Part shown: piece by piece, positions 15,146-24,605 of the stretch
Layout of the letters: each line of letters begins with the position of its first letter
How positions within the stretch are numbered: position 1 is the stretch's first letter
From: Corallococcus interemptor
GTDB lineage: Bacteria; Myxococcota; Myxococcia; Myxococcales; Myxococcaceae
DNA length: 46,320 nt
NCBI RefSeq assembly: GCF_003668875.1
Contig: NZ_RAWM01000068.1
Location: forward strand, 1-46,320
Direction of reading: 5' to 3'
Translations under genes and position numbers: made by a program
The notes under the pieces: generated by a model
Told to the model about the DNA's origin: nothing
The model's input: only the letters and a program-made list of their open reading frames with translations
Databases searched by the model: none

Positions 15146-16282
15146 CTACCCGGCCGCGACCTGCGCTTCGCGCGAGTCCATCAGGGCCGGCAGGTACAGG
15201 GATTCGATGTAGCGCCTGGCCATCCGCTCTGGCGCATGGTGGGTCACGACGTATTCGCGCGCGGCCTGCGCCATCCGCGTGCGCCAGCCGGGCGCCGTGA
15301 GCAGTCCCGCGAGCGCCGAGGCCAGCGTGCCCGCGTCCCCCGGTGGCACCACGAGCCCGCGCCCCGTGCCCAGCACATGGGGCAGCTCACCGACTCCAGA
15401 CGCCACCAGCGGACGGCCCAGAGCCATCGCCTCCAGCGCGACCAGCGGCATGCCCTCCCGCAGGGACGGCATCACCACCGCGTCCGCCGCCGCGTAAACG
15501 CTGCGCACCTCCGAGCGGAACCCCAGGAAGCGCACCGGCAGCCCCTGGGCCTGCGCTTCCAGCGGCTCGCGCAGCGGGCCATCACCCACCAGCAGCAGCG
15601 TGGGCACCGTCGCGCCGGGCGTCCGGGCCAGCCGCTGCATCGCATCCAGCAGCACCTGCGGCCCCTTCTCCACCGACAGGCGTCCGACCATCGCGATGAC
15701 GGACCCCTCCGGCGCGAGCCCCAGGGCCTCACGGGCCTGGAGGCGTTCCTCGTCCGTGCACATGTCCGCGAGCGGCAGCGCGTTGGGGATGTAGACCACC
15801 GGCGAGCGGTGGACATACCGGCGCAGGCGCGCGGTCAATTCACGCGACACCGCCGCCACCGCGTGCGTGCAGTTGCCCAGCACGCGCGCCAATCCCTCGT
15901 ACGCGATCAACGCGGGCGTGGCGCCGGTGTCCCCATGGTAGGTGGCCACCAGCGGCACCCCAGCGAGCGCGCTCGCGGCGGCGCCCAGCGTGAGCGACTT
16001 GTAGTCATGCGCGTGCAGCAGCCCCACGCCGCGCCGGCGGATCTCCGAGGCGAGCGTCGCCACGGCCATCGCGCTGAAGCGGCCGGGCACCTCCAGCGTC
16101 AGCGCGTCCAGCCCCTGCTCCCGGACCGCGCCCGACAGCACGTCCACCCGTCCGGGTGAAATGAGGCTGCACACCTGCGCCCGCCAGGGCGACGGCGTGG
16201 ACGCGGCCAGCGACAGCAGCGCCCGCTCCGCGCCATACAGGCCGCAGGTACTGCGCACATGGAGGATGGTGGAGTGCGCCAC
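15146..16282 (-). CDS. GT4-type glycosyltransferase
   Basis: GT-B glycosyltransferase of 378 residues. The N-terminal domain has HVRSTCGLYGAERALLSLA, the pattern of GT4 enzymes that act on lipid- or polymer-linked acceptors. The donor domain shows GRLSVEKGPQVLLDAM and the E-x7-E motif (EGMPLVALE within VMPSLREGMPLVALEAMALG). It begins with GTG at 16282, 22 bases downstream of the stop of the next glycosyltransferase, so the two form an operon transcribed leftward. The sugar donor cannot be told. Confidence 0.93.
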   Translation of the reverse strand: MAHSTILHVRSTCGLYGAERALLSLAASTPSPWRAQVCSLISPGRVDVLSGAVREQGLDALTLEVPGRFSAMAVATLASEIRRRGVGLLHAHDYKSLTLGAAASALAGVPLVATYHGDTGATPALIAYEGLARVLGNCTHAVAAVSRELTARLRRYVHRSPVVYIPNALPLADMCTDEERLQAREALGLAPEGSVIAMVGRLSVEKGPQVLLDAMQRLARTPGATVPTLLLVGDGPLREPLEAQAQGLPVRFLGFRSEVRSVYAAADAVVMPSLREGMPLVALEAMALGRPLVASGVGELPHVLGTGRGLVVPPGDAGTLASALAGLLTAPGWRTRMAQAAREYVVTHHAPERMARRYIESLYLPALMDSREAQVAAG

Positions 16283-16304
16283 GCGTGGTCCTCTTCGTGC
16301 CCGC

Positions 16305-17444
16305 TCACGCCTGGGCGCGAGCCGCGGCCCCCCGGTAGAGCTTCGCGTACGTGTCCACCATCGTGGACAGCGAGTAGCGCTGCGCCTCGCGCTTCGCGGC
16401 CTCGCCCAAGCGGGAGCGCAGCTCCGGGTCGTGGATCAGCCGCTTCACCGCGCCGCCGAGCGCATCCACGTCCTCCGACTTCACCAGGAGCGCCGTCTGG
16501 CCATCGCTGTGCACCTCGCGGATGGCGGGAATCGCGTGTGACACCGTGGGCAGCCCCACCGCCATCGCCTCCAGCAGCGACAGCGAGCGGCCCTCGCGGC
16601 GGGACGGCTGCACGTAGACGTCGAACGCGGGCAGCAGCTTGCTCGCCTCCAGCAGCGCGCCCGTGAAGTGCATCCGTCCAGCCAGCGGAGACGCGGCGGC
16701 ACGAGCCCTGAGCGCGGCCTCCATCGGACCGGGGCCAATCATCACCAGGTGCGTGTCCTTCTCCTCCGCGAAGTGGCGCAGGAAGGCGTCCACCAGCAGG
16801 TCCGGGCCCTTCTCCTCGGAGAGGCGCCCCAGGTAGCCCACCACCTTCACGTCCTGCGGAAGGCCCAGGCGCTCGCGAGCGGCATGGCGCGCCTCCGCGC
16901 CCGTGGCCACCTCCAGCGGCACGCCGTTCTCGATGGTGACCACGTTGGAGAGCAGCTTCGGGCTCCAGCGCTCCAGGCTGGCGCGCACCTCGCTGCCGCA
17001 CGCGACCAGGGAGTTGGTGAACATGGCGGCGGCCATGGCGGCGGGGCGCAGCTTGCCCTGCGGCTCCACCGTCTGATGGAAGGTGCCCATCACGGGCGTG
17101 CGAGGACGCAGCGTCCGGGTGGCGACGGCGTTGAGCCAGGGCCCCACGTCGTGGCCGTGGACCACGTCCGCGCCAAAGGCGTCCACCTCCTGCGCCAGCC
17201 GGCGGATGGCCGCGGGCGTCATGCCGGCGAGGCCTCCCAGCCAGACCGTGGGGACGTTGGCGCGCTGGAGCAGCTCGCGCACCGGGCCGTCCGGCCCCAG
17301 GGCCAGCACCACGGATTCAATGCCCCGCTCGCGGCCATGCTGCGACAGCCGGACCACCAGCTGTTCGAGCCCGCCCATCTCCAGGCCATACATCACGTGA
17401 GCCACGCGCGTAGGCCGCGCCTTCGGGTGCATTTCGTTCGTCAT
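16305..17444 (-). CDS. GT4-type glycosyltransferase
   Basis: GT-B glycosyltransferase of 379 residues, first gene of a two-gene leftward operon. The N-terminal domain contains AHVMYGLEMGGLEQLVVRLS, characteristic of GT4 family enzymes. The donor domain contains GYLGRLSEEKGPDLLVDAF and the E-x7-E motif in SRREGRSLSLLEAMAVGLP. ATG 17444 is chosen; ATG 17432 (MHPKARPTR) is an alternative and neither has a strong ribosome-binding site. A much longer open frame extends upstream but lacks glycosyltransferase homology and overlaps the region of the decayed plus-strand gene. Confidence 0.92.
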   Translation of the reverse strand: MTNEMHPKARPTRVAHVMYGLEMGGLEQLVVRLSQHGRERGIESVVLALGPDGPVRELLQRANVPTVWLGGLAGMTPAAIRRLAQEVDAFGADVVHGHDVGPWLNAVATRTLRPRTPVMGTFHQTVEPQGKLRPAAMAAAMFTNSLVACGSEVRASLERWSPKLLSNVVTIENGVPLEVATGAEARHAARERLGLPQDVKVVGYLGRLSEEKGPDLLVDAFLRHFAEEKDTHLVMIGPGPMEAALRARAAASPLAGRMHFTGALLEASKLLPAFDVYVQPSRREGRSLSLLEAMAVGLPTVSHAIPAIREVHSDGQTALLVKSEDVDALGGAVKRLIHDPELRSRLGEAAKREAQRYSLSTMVDTYAKLYRGAAARAQA

Positions 17445-17661
17445 GGACGCGGCCAACCTAGGCACGCACCCCAGGCCCACAACCCCCCGCCGACGGCCTC
17501 CCGCCCGCCGGATGTCCAGCAGTGGAACTTCCTTCGCGGCGCGTGAAGACACGGTGCCTCCCCGGGGAGAACCCGCCCGTTTGCCCGGGGCTTCCGTCCT
17601 GCGGGAGACTCGTGTGCATCCAACGCCTACAGGCCCCTGGGGGCCCCCACTGGAGCCCCGC

Positions 17662-18037
17662 TTGGGAATCCCTGATCCCGGCTTCCAGCTGCTCACCACC
17701 TGCGGCGATGAGGCCGAGGCCGCGATCGCACGGGGGCTGCTCGAAGCGAACGGCATCCCGTGCATCGTCCAGGGCGAGCAGCACCGAGAAGGCCTTCCGC
17801 GCGGTGCACGGCCAGCGCGCCACGCGGATCCGCGGGCGCTGCGGCAACTTCCTGTGCGACACCTGTGAGGGCGCCGGCGCCGGCCTCTGTGAGGACTGCG
17901 CCGAGCTCAAGGACCCAGGCGCCCAGGTTCACCGGGGCCGGAAGCGAAAGGTCATCGCGTGGCTGATCCTGCTCTTCATGTTCGGGCCGCTCCTGTTCCT
18001 CATCCTGACGAGCAGCCTCAACGCCCTGCTGCGCTGA
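17662..18037 (+). pseudogene. frameshifted DUF2007 / zinc-ribbon / transmembrane gene
   Basis: Two halves of one likely protein lie in different frames. The first (from a TTG at 17662, with GGAG upstream) reads GFQLLTTCGDEAEAAIARGL and LEANGIPCIVQGEQHR, a DUF2007-type (putative signal-transducing) domain. After about 17785 homology continues one frame over with VHGQRATRIRGRCGNFLCDTC and CEDCAEL, a B-box-like zinc ribbon, then a transmembrane helix (WLILLFMFGPLLFLILTSS) ending at 18037. Two positions where Cys is expected in the ribbon are Arg (CGC instead of TGC). A frameshift or internal deletion plus Cys loss suggests decay; sequencing error or a programmed shift are less likely alternatives. 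Confidence 0.6.
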
Positions 18038-18747
18038 GGTGTCTGGCTTCAGGGCTCTTCGCGCTGGCCCTGGCCACCGCGTGCGCCACCCTGCCGGCGG
18101 CGGTCGCGCCGACGCGGACGGGGGCTCCCGCGAACGGCCTGCCCTACCGCCTCTTCGTCTCCGGAGCGGCCACGCCGGAACATCCGCACCGGCTGATCAT
18201 CTGGCTTCATCCGACGGGCACGGACGGCCTGGCGCTGGTGGAGCCCCTGGCGGAGGCCTTCAACGCGCGGGGGTACGCGCTGCTGACGTTCCCCCGAGGG
18301 GCCGTGGCGGGCTGGAGCGGCGCGGACGCGAACCGGGTGATGCTCGGCACGCTGCCGGAGGTGGCTCGCGTTCCCGGCGTGGACGCGGAACAGCCCGTGC
18401 TGCTGGGCTTCAGCGCGGGCGCGCAGATGGCGCTGGAGCTGTGGGCCGCGCGCCCCGAGGCCTTTCGCGCGCTGGTGCTGGTCGCCGGAGCCCCGCGCCT
18501 GTCCCGCGGCGACGAGCTCCATCCTCCCCACGGCCCCGCGCACTCCCGGGTGCCGCTCCTGTCCTTCATCGGTGAGACGGACGGCAGCGCTCCATTGTGG
18601 CGGACGGCGCTCGAAGCCTGGCGCGCGGCCGGGCTGCGGTTGGACTCGCGCGAGGTCCCTGGCCAGGGGCATACGTGGTTGTTGTCACAACCGGATGAAC
18701 AAAAGGCGCTGTTTCAATTCCTGGCGGAATTGTCCCCAACGCCCTGA
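17959..18747 (+). CDS. alpha/beta hydrolase, probable lipoprotein
   Basis: Serine hydrolase of the alpha/beta fold: oxyanion region IWLHPTGTDG, nucleophile elbow LLGFSAGAQ (Ser152 counted from GTG 17959), acid residue near IGETDGSAP, and His in GQGHTWL. The start is uncertain. GTG 17959 gives 262 residues but buries the signal sequence behind 26 unlikely residues. A CTG at 18034, overlapping the previous stop as CTGA, would give MRCLASGLFALALATAC, a lipoprotein-like signal. Esterase or feruloyl-esterase-like activity is plausible (the PGVDAEQPVLLGFSAGA layout resembles the carboxylesterase/PHB depolymerase group); substrate unknown. Confidence 0.8.
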   Translation: MADPALHVRAAPVPHPDEQPQRPAALRCLASGLFALALATACATLPAAVAPTRTGAPANGLPYRLFVSGAATPEHPHRLIIWLHPTGTDGLALVEPLAEAFNARGYALLTFPRGAVAGWSGADANRVMLGTLPEVARVPGVDAEQPVLLGFSAGAQMALELWAARPEAFRALVLVAGAPRLSRGDELHPPHGPAHSRVPLLSFIGETDGSAPLWRTALEAWRAAGLRLDSREVPGQGHTWLLSQPDEQKALFQFLAELSPTP

Positions 18748-18855
18748 CCTTTTTCCGTCAACCACGCAAGAAATGTAGAATCGCCTCGGAACACTTGAAT
18801 TCCTGTTTGATAACAGGCAAAGCCACCGCCGGTTGTCTCATCGAAGGAGTTCGAC

Positions 18856-21054
18856 GTGTTTCGACATGCATCACGCTGGGTGACGACGTTCGTGCTGGGT
18901 CTCACCTTCATCCAGACAGGCTGTGCCCCCGCTGAACCGCCCGCCCCCCAGACACCGGAGACCGCGTCCGCCGAGCAGCCGCTGCTGGCCGGTGAGCGGT
19001 CCCTGCTGGGCACCACCGCGCTCCCGGCCGTGACGGCCGCGGATGACAGCGGCGCGGTGGAGCTGGGCGTGCGCTTCCGCAGTGACGCTCCGGGCCGCAT
19101 CATGGGCGTGCGCTTCTACAAGGGCGCGGGCAACACCGGCACGCACACCGGCAGCCTGTGGACGGCGTCCGGCTCGCTGCTCGCCACCGCCACCTTCCAG
19201 AACGAGACGGCCTCCGGCTGGCAGGAGGTGCGCTTCGCCACGCCGGTCACCATCTCCGCCGACACGAACTACGTCGTCTCGTACCACGCGCCCGCGGGGC
19301 ACTACGCCGTGACGAGCAACGGCTTCGCGTCCGCGCTGGACGTGCCGCCCCTGCACGCCGAGGCGGGCTCCAACGGCCTCTACCGCTACGGCACCAGCGG
19401 CTTCCCCACCAACTCCTTCAACGCGAGCAACTACTGGGTGGACGTGGCCTTCCAGCCCAACGACACCACGCCCCCGACAGCGCCCACGAACCTGGTGGCG
19501 ACGCCCGGCTCGTCCAGCGCCATCGAGCTGACCTGGTACCCATCCGTGGACGGCTCGGGTGAGGTGCAGGGCAACGCGCGCTGGCACCTGGTGTACCGCA
19601 ACAACGTGCTCATCGCGGAGCTGCCCGGCAACACCCTGAGCTACCGCGACACCGGCCTGAATCCCTCCACCGGGTACAACTACGCCGTGCGCGGCCGTGA
19701 CGCCGCCGGCAACCTCAGCCCGTCCTCCACGGTCGTCACCGGCACCACGCTCCCGAACATGGCCTGCAACCCCTGCAGCCTGTGGACCAGCGCGACCGGC
19801 AACCCGCAGTACGAGAACGCCGACACCACCCCGGCGGAGATCGGCGTGAAGTTCCGCACCGACGTGGCCGGCACGGTGACGAAGGTCCGCTACTACAAGG
19901 GCAGCACCGACAACGGCCCGCACGTGGGCCACCTGTGGAGCGCCACCGGCACCCTGCTGGCCACCACGGAGACGACGCCCGCCGAGTCGGGCTTCGGCTG
20001 GCGTGAGCTGTCCTTCCCCACGCCGGTGAGCCTCACCGCGAACACGACCTACGTCGTGTCGTACTTCGCCACCGGCGGGCGCTACGCCATCACCCCGTAC
20101 TACTTCAGCACCGCGGGCGTGGACATGCCCCCGCTGCACGCGCCCTCCACCCTGCAGGCCAGCGGCAACGGCGTGCGCAACCTCAACGGCAGCGCGTTCC
20201 CCACGGAGGCGTGGCTCAACACCAACTTCTGGGTGGACGTGACGTTCGTCCCCTCGGCGCCCACCGGTCCCTCGACGGTGGACCTGGCCGTGACGCAGTC
20301 GTTCCCCGCGGGCACGGGCGCCAACGGTGACTTCCTCTTCTACGACATCACCGTGACGAACAACGGCCCGGCGGCCGCCACCAACGTCGTGCTCGACGTC
20401 CCCATCCCCACGGGCCTGAGCTACTTCTTCTACTCCGCGAACACGCCGGGCATCAGCGGCAGCCACTGCGGGTTCTTCAGCGACCTGCAGTGTGAAGCCC
20501 CCACCCTGGCGCCGGGCGCGAGCTTCACCATCCACGTGGAGGCCATCCCCTTGAGCGCGGGGACGTTCATCAGCCAGGCCACCATCTCCTCCTCGGAGTC
20601 GGACTTCGTGCCGGGCAACAACACGCACGCGCTGACCATCCCCGTGGGCCCGTCCACCAACCTCGTGACGTTCGAGGACGTCCCCGGCCAGGATGAGACC
20701 CTCAACGGCTCCCATGGCCCCGTCCAGTACGGCCTCAACCGCTGGTACATCGCGTCCCCCTGGGGTGGGTTCGACACGAGGAGCATCTCCTTCAACGGCG
20801 GCGGCCTCACCCAGGCCAACCTGGGCATCGTCGGCCAGCGCCGCATCCTGGGCCTGGATGCCTTCACGTGGGACAGCGGCGCCACGGTCACGCTGAAGTG
20901 CATCGACCTGCCCATCCTCACCTTCCCCCTGACGGCGGGAGAGGTGACGCACCTCGTCCCCACGTGGACGGAGCCCTGCGCCCTGCTCACGGTCATCACG
21001 TCCAACGGCTGGGACACGAACTTCGACAACCTGGCGCTGTCGCCCCGGCCGTAA
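18856..21054 (+). CDS. DUF4082-domain lipoprotein with FN3 and DUF11 domains
   Basis: Exported 732-residue protein. A GTG start at 18856 with AAGGAG nine bases upstream leads into a lipoprotein-like signal ending QTGC at Cys23. Two copies of DUF4082 follow (~60-200 and ~305-470), each with the pattern GVRFRSDxxGxxxxVRFYKG, WVDVAF and TNYVVSYxAxxGxYA; a fibronectin type III domain lies between them (~203-300, PPTAPTNLVATPGSSSAIEL). A DUF11-type CARD-like beta domain (~480-590) and a unique C-terminal ~130 residues complete it. The architecture is that of a surface adhesion or carbohydrate-binding protein. A CCTGTT-tgat-AACAGG inverted repeat at 18802-18817 lies in the upstream leader. Confidence 0.88.
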   Translation: MFRHASRWVTTFVLGLTFIQTGCAPAEPPAPQTPETASAEQPLLAGERSLLGTTALPAVTAADDSGAVELGVRFRSDAPGRIMGVRFYKGAGNTGTHTGSLWTASGSLLATATFQNETASGWQEVRFATPVTISADTNYVVSYHAPAGHYAVTSNGFASALDVPPLHAEAGSNGLYRYGTSGFPTNSFNASNYWVDVAFQPNDTTPPTAPTNLVATPGSSSAIELTWYPSVDGSGEVQGNARWHLVYRNNVLIAELPGNTLSYRDTGLNPSTGYNYAVRGRDAAGNLSPSSTVVTGTTLPNMACNPCSLWTSATGNPQYENADTTPAEIGVKFRTDVAGTVTKVRYYKGSTDNGPHVGHLWSATGTLLATTETTPAESGFGWRELSFPTPVSLTANTTYVVSYFATGGRYAITPYYFSTAGVDMPPLHAPSTLQASGNGVRNLNGSAFPTEAWLNTNFWVDVTFVPSAPTGPSTVDLAVTQSFPAGTGANGDFLFYDITVTNNGPAAATNVVLDVPIPTGLSYFFYSANTPGISGSHCGFFSDLQCEAPTLAPGASFTIHVEAIPLSAGTFISQATISSSESDFVPGNNTHALTIPVGPSTNLVTFEDVPGQDETLNGSHGPVQYGLNRWYIASPWGGFDTRSISFNGGGLTQANLGIVGQRRILGLDAFTWDSGATVTLKCIDLPILTFPLTAGEVTHLVPTWTEPCALLTVITSNGWDTNFDNLALSPRP

Positions 21055-21071
21055 GCGCGTGACGCATGGGA

Positions 21072-21100
21072 CGGCGGGCATGCTTCGCGGGTGCCCGCCG
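21072..21100. terminator. stem-loop between convergent genes
   Basis: CGGCGGGCA (21072-21080) and TGCCCGCCG (21092-21100) form a 9-bp stem with an 11-base loop in the 55-base gap between the DUF4082 gene and the sigma factor gene, which converge. It can serve both directions; no T-run is present. Confidence 0.5.
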
Positions 21101-21109
21101 CGCCCCTGA

Positions 21110-22372
21110 CTACGACGGCTTGTCTCCCACGCAGGCCGCGGCACGCGCGCGCAGCAGCGCCTGTTCCTTCGCGTTGCGCGTGAGCGACGCCGCCCGTTCG
21201 AACTCCGCGCGGGCCTCCTTGAGGCGCCCCAGCTTCTGGAGCAGGTCGCCGCGCACGCTCGGCAGCAGGTGGTAGTGCTTGAGCGACGGCTCGCCTACGA
21301 GCTGATCCACCAACTCCAGCCCCGCCGCGGGACCGAAGGCCATGGACAGGGCGACGGCGCGGTTGAGCTCCACCACCGGCGACGGCACCAGCCGCGCGAG
21401 CACCGCGTAGAGCGCCGCGATGCGCTGCCAGTCCGTCTCCTCCGGCGTGCGCGCCCGCGCGTGGCAGGCGGCGATGGCGGCCTGCACCGTGTAGGGCCCC
21501 GCCGGCCCGGCCTTCTCCGAGCGCTCCAGCGCCGCGAGCCCGCGACGGATGAGGAGCTGATCCCACAGCGCGCGGTTCTGCTCCAGCAGCAGCACGGGCT
21601 CACCGGAAGGCCCCACCCGCGCCCGGGCCCGCGACGCCTGAATCTCCATCAGCGCCACCAGCCCGTGCACCTCCGGCTCCTCCGGCGCCAGCTCCGCGAG
21701 GATGCGCCCCAGCCGCAGCGCGTCCTGGCACAGCTCCGGGCGCATCCAGTCATCGCCCGCGGTGGCGGAGTAGCCCTCGTTGAAGATGAGGTAGACGACC
21801 TCCAGCACCGACGCGAGCCGCGCCTCCAGCTCCTCGCCCCGGGGGACCTCGAAGGGGACGCCCTTCTCCGCCAGCGTCCGCTTGGCGCGCACGATGCGCT
21901 GGGCCACCGTGGGCTCCGGCACCAGGAACGCGCGGGCGATTTCGTCCGTCGTCAGGCCGCCCAGCAGCCGCAGCGTCAGCGCCACCCGTGCCTCCGGGGA
22001 CAGCACCGGGTGGCACGACGTGAAGATGAGGCGCAGCAGGTCGTCGCCGACGTCGTCGTCCAGGGCCGCGTCCAGGTCTGGCACCTCCGCCTCCTCCAGC
22101 CCGTGCCCCAGCTCCTCGTGCTTGCGCGCGAGCAGCTTGTGACGGCGCATCTCGTCGATGGCGCGGCGCTTCGCGGTGGCCATCAGCCACGCGCCCGGGT
22201 TCTCCGGCACGCCCGTCACCGGCCATTTCTCCAACGCCACGACCAGCGCGTCCTGCGCCAGCTCCTCCGCCTGACCCACGTCGCGCACCATGCGCGCAAG
22301 CCCGGCGATGAGCCGGGCGGACTCGATTCTCCACACCGCGTGCACCGCGGCCTGCGCCTTGGAAACCGTCAC
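21110..22372 (-). CDS. ECF sigma factor with C-terminal TPR-like domain (ECF42-like)
   Basis: RNA polymerase sigma factor of 420 residues. Region 2 is at ~10-85 (AEELAQDALVVALEKWP, then PGAWLMATAKRRAIDEMRR) and region 4 at ~115-175 (LRLLGGLTTDEIARAFLVPEPTVAQRIVRAKR). The long C-terminal part (~185-420, with LIFNEGYSATAGDDW, the DUF6596/TPR-type domain) is diagnostic of the ECF42 group. Members normally sit next to a DGPF/YciI-like gene; none is nearby here. It begins with GTG at 22372, 127 bases downstream of the EF-G gene on the same strand, separated by a terminator. No anti-sigma factor is visible; the C-terminal domain is thought to regulate in this group. Confidence 0.93.
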   Translation of the reverse strand: MTVSKAQAAVHAVWRIESARLIAGLARMVRDVGQAEELAQDALVVALEKWPVTGVPENPGAWLMATAKRRAIDEMRRHKLLARKHEELGHGLEEAEVPDLDAALDDDVGDDLLRLIFTSCHPVLSPEARVALTLRLLGGLTTDEIARAFLVPEPTVAQRIVRAKRTLAEKGVPFEVPRGEELEARLASVLEVVYLIFNEGYSATAGDDWMRPELCQDALRLGRILAELAPEEPEVHGLVALMEIQASRARARVGPSGEPVLLLEQNRALWDQLLIRRGLAALERSEKAGPAGPYTVQAAIAACHARARTPEETDWQRIAALYAVLARLVPSPVVELNRAVALSMAFGPAAGLELVDQLVGEPSLKHYHLLPSVRGDLLQKLGRLKEARAEFERAASLTRNAKEQALLRARAAACVGDKPS

Positions 22373-22440
22373 GGCGCGAACTCAATCAAATGCACGTCGA
22401 ATGGGCGCCCCGGAAATCGACACGGGGTGCGATTTGCCGC

Positions 22441-22490
22441 GAAAAGCAACACGGCCCCGGGCTTCCCCGTATGGAGATGCCCGAGGCCGT
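22441..22490 (-). terminator. intrinsic terminator after EF-G
   Basis: On the minus strand a 12-bp stem with one G-U pair (arms 22479-22490 and 22451-22462) closes a 16-base loop; TTTT follows five bases later. It lies just past the EF-G stop at 22500 and before the sigma factor gene, so the two genes probably have separate transcripts. Confidence 0.6.
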
Positions 22491-22499
22491 CACGTCACC

Positions 22500-24605
22500 C
22501 TACGCCCGCGCCTCGGCGCTGGAGGCCTGCGCCCCTTCAGGCACCGGCTCGTACGTCCCCAGGCGCATGCTGGCCTGGGCGCGTCCCTGCGTGCGGCCGC
22601 GCAGCGCCGTCACGTAGCCGAACAGGCGCGCCATGGGCACCCGCGCGGACACGCACCGCGCCGGCCCCTTCGCCTCCATCCCCAGCACCCGTCCCCGCCG
22701 CGACGCCAGGTCTCCCAGCACGTCGCCCAGGAACTCCTCCGGCGTCACCACCTCCACCTCCATCACCGGCTCCAGCTGCTGCACGCCCACCCGCCGCGCG
22801 GCCTCCTGGAGCGCCAGCGAGCCCGCCACCGCGAAGGCCTGCGGCGTGGAGTCCTTCACGTGCGTGTCCCCATCCACCAGCCGCACCTCCACGTCCACCA
22901 GCGGCACGCCGTCCCGCACGCCCCGCGCCATGGCCCCGGCCACGCCCTTCTCAATCGCGGGCACCAGCTCGCGGGGGATGGTGCCGCCCTTCGTGGCGTC
23001 CACGAAGACGAGCCCCGCCCCTCGCGGCGCCGGTCCCACGTCCAGCACCACCCGCGCGTACTGGCCGGGCCCGCCGGACTGGCGGACGTGGCGGTACTCC
23101 TGGCGCACCGCGCCCTGGAGCGTGTCCCGGTACGCCACCTTCGGCTGTCCCACGCGCGCCTCCACGCCGAACTCCGTCCTCAACCGGTCCACGACCACCT
23201 CCAGGTGCAATTCACCCATGCCGGACAGCAGCACCTGGCCGCTCTCCGCGTCGACTCCCAGGCGCAGCGACGGATCCTCCGCCGCCAGCCGTTGCAGGCC
23301 CTCCTCCAGCTTCGGAAGCTCCGCGGGGGAGCGCGCCTCCACGGCGAGCTGCACCACGGGCTCCATGACGTTCAAAGCCTCCAGCACCACCGGCGCCTCC
23401 GGGTCGCACAGCGTGTCGCCCGTGCGCACGCCCTTGAGCCCCAGCGCCGCGCACAGGTCGCCCGCGTGCACCTCCGCCACCTCCTCACGGCGGTTGGCGT
23501 GCATGAACATCAGGCGCCCCACCCGCTCCTTGCGTCCGGTGACGGGGTTGAGCAGCACGGTGCCCGCGCGCAGCGTCCCTGAGTACACCCGCAGGAACAC
23601 GATGCCGCCCACGGCCTTGTCGCTCATCAGCTTGAACGCCAGCGCCGCTGGCGGACCGGCGTCCGACACGGGACGGCTGACGCGCTCGCCGGTGACGGGC
23701 GCGAAGCCCTCCACGGTGGCCACGTCCGCGGGGGACGGCAGGTAGCTGACGACCGCATCCAGAAGCATCTGCACTCCCTTCTTCTTGAAGGCCGACCCGC
23801 ACAGCACCGGCACCAGCGTCCGCGAAAGGGTGCCCAGGCGCAGCGCGCGCTCCAGGTCCTCCGCCGTGATTTGCTCCACCCGCCCGTCCACGAACTTCTC
23901 CATCACGCCCGCGTCCACGTCCGCGCATTCTTCGACGAGGCGCATGCGGTACGGCAGCACCGCCTCCATGAGCTCCGGCGGCACCGGCGCGTCGTCGTCG
24001 AAGTGGCCCTCGTCGTCCTGGAAGCGCACGAAGCGCATGCGCACCAGGTCCACGAAGCCGCGGAAGTCCGCGCCGTCGCCCACGGGGTACTGCACCGCCA
24101 CCGGGCGCACGCCCAGCCGGTCCACCATGGACTGCACGCTCGCGGCGAAGTCCGCGCCCACCTTGTCCATCTTGTTGATGAACGCGATGCGGGGAACGCC
24201 ATAGCGGTCCGCCTGACGCCACACCGTCTCCGACTGCGGCTCCACGCCCTGGCTGGCGTCGAACACCGCCACCGCGCCGTCCAGCACGCGCAGCGAGCGC
24301 TCCACCTCGATGGTGAAGTCCACGTGGCCCGGCGTGTCCAGGATGTTGACGCGGTGGGGCACGCCGGCCTCCCGCCCGTGCCGGGGCTGCCAGAAGGCCG
24401 TCGTCGCCGCGGAGGTGATGGTGATGCCGCGCTTCTTCTCCTGCTCCATCCAGTCCATCTCCGTGGAGCCCGCGTGCACCTCTCCCGTGGAGTGGATGCG
24501 GCCGGTGAAGAAGAGGACGCGCTCGGTGAGCGTCGTCTTGCCCGCGTCGATGTGGGCCATGATGCCGATGTTGCGGTACCGCTCGATGCGCGTGGTGCGA
24601 GGCAT
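22500..24605 (-). CDS. fusA: elongation factor G (stand-alone copy)
   Basis: Translocation GTPase of 701 residues. G1 is [13 protein letters not shown] (~18-30), the switch/G2 region [12 protein letters not shown]3 DTPGHVDF, G4 NKMDKVGAD; domains II-V follow with the family hallmarks [17 protein letters not shown] and [14 protein letters not shown]. Length and spacing are those of bacterial EF-G. It is not in a str operon: no rpsL, rpsG or tuf is adjacent, so it is probably a second, paralogous copy. A short insert (around PRHGREAG) precedes the DTPGH motif. The ATG at 24605 gives the canonical [21 protein letters not shown]-terminus. Role as ribosome recycling or stress variant cannot be told. 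Confidence 0.97.
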   Translation of the reverse strand: MPRTTRIERYRNIGIMAHIDAGKTTLTERVLFFTGRIHSTGEVHAGSTEMDWMEQEKKRGITITSAATTAFWQPRHGREAGVPHRVNILDTPGHVDFTIEVERSLRVLDGAVAVFDASQGVEPQSETVWRQADRYGVPRIAFINKMDKVGADFAASVQSMVDRLGVRPVAVQYPVGDGADFRGFVDLVRMRFVRFQDDEGHFDDDAPVPPELMEAVLPYRMRLVEECADVDAGVMEKFVDGRVEQITAEDLERALRLGTLSRTLVPVLCGSAFKKKGVQMLLDAVVSYLPSPADVATVEGFAPVTGERVSRPVSDAGPPAALAFKLMSDKAVGGIVFLRVYSGTLRAGTVLLNPVTGRKERVGRLMFMHANRREEVAEVHAGDLCAALGLKGVRTGDTLCDPEAPVVLEALNVMEPVVQLAVEARSPAELPKLEEGLQRLAAEDPSLRLGVDAESGQVLLSGMGELHLEVVVDRLRTEFGVEARVGQPKVAYRDTLQGAVRQEYRHVRQSGGPGQYARVVLDVGPAPRGAGLVFVDATKGGTIPRELVPAIEKGVAGAMARGVRDGVPLVDVEVRLVDGDTHVKDSTPQAFAVAGSLALQEAARRVGVQQLEPVMEVEVVTPEEFLGDVLGDLASRRGRVLGMEAKGPARCVSARVPMARLFGYVTALRGRTQGRAQASMRLGTYEPVPEGAQASSAEARA

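Noticed and set aside
18871..21144. Minus-strand open frame of about 757 residues opposite the DUF4082 lipoprotein
   Set aside because: Arg/Gly/Val-rich shadow without domains; the plus frame has signal, FN3 and DUF4082 signatures.
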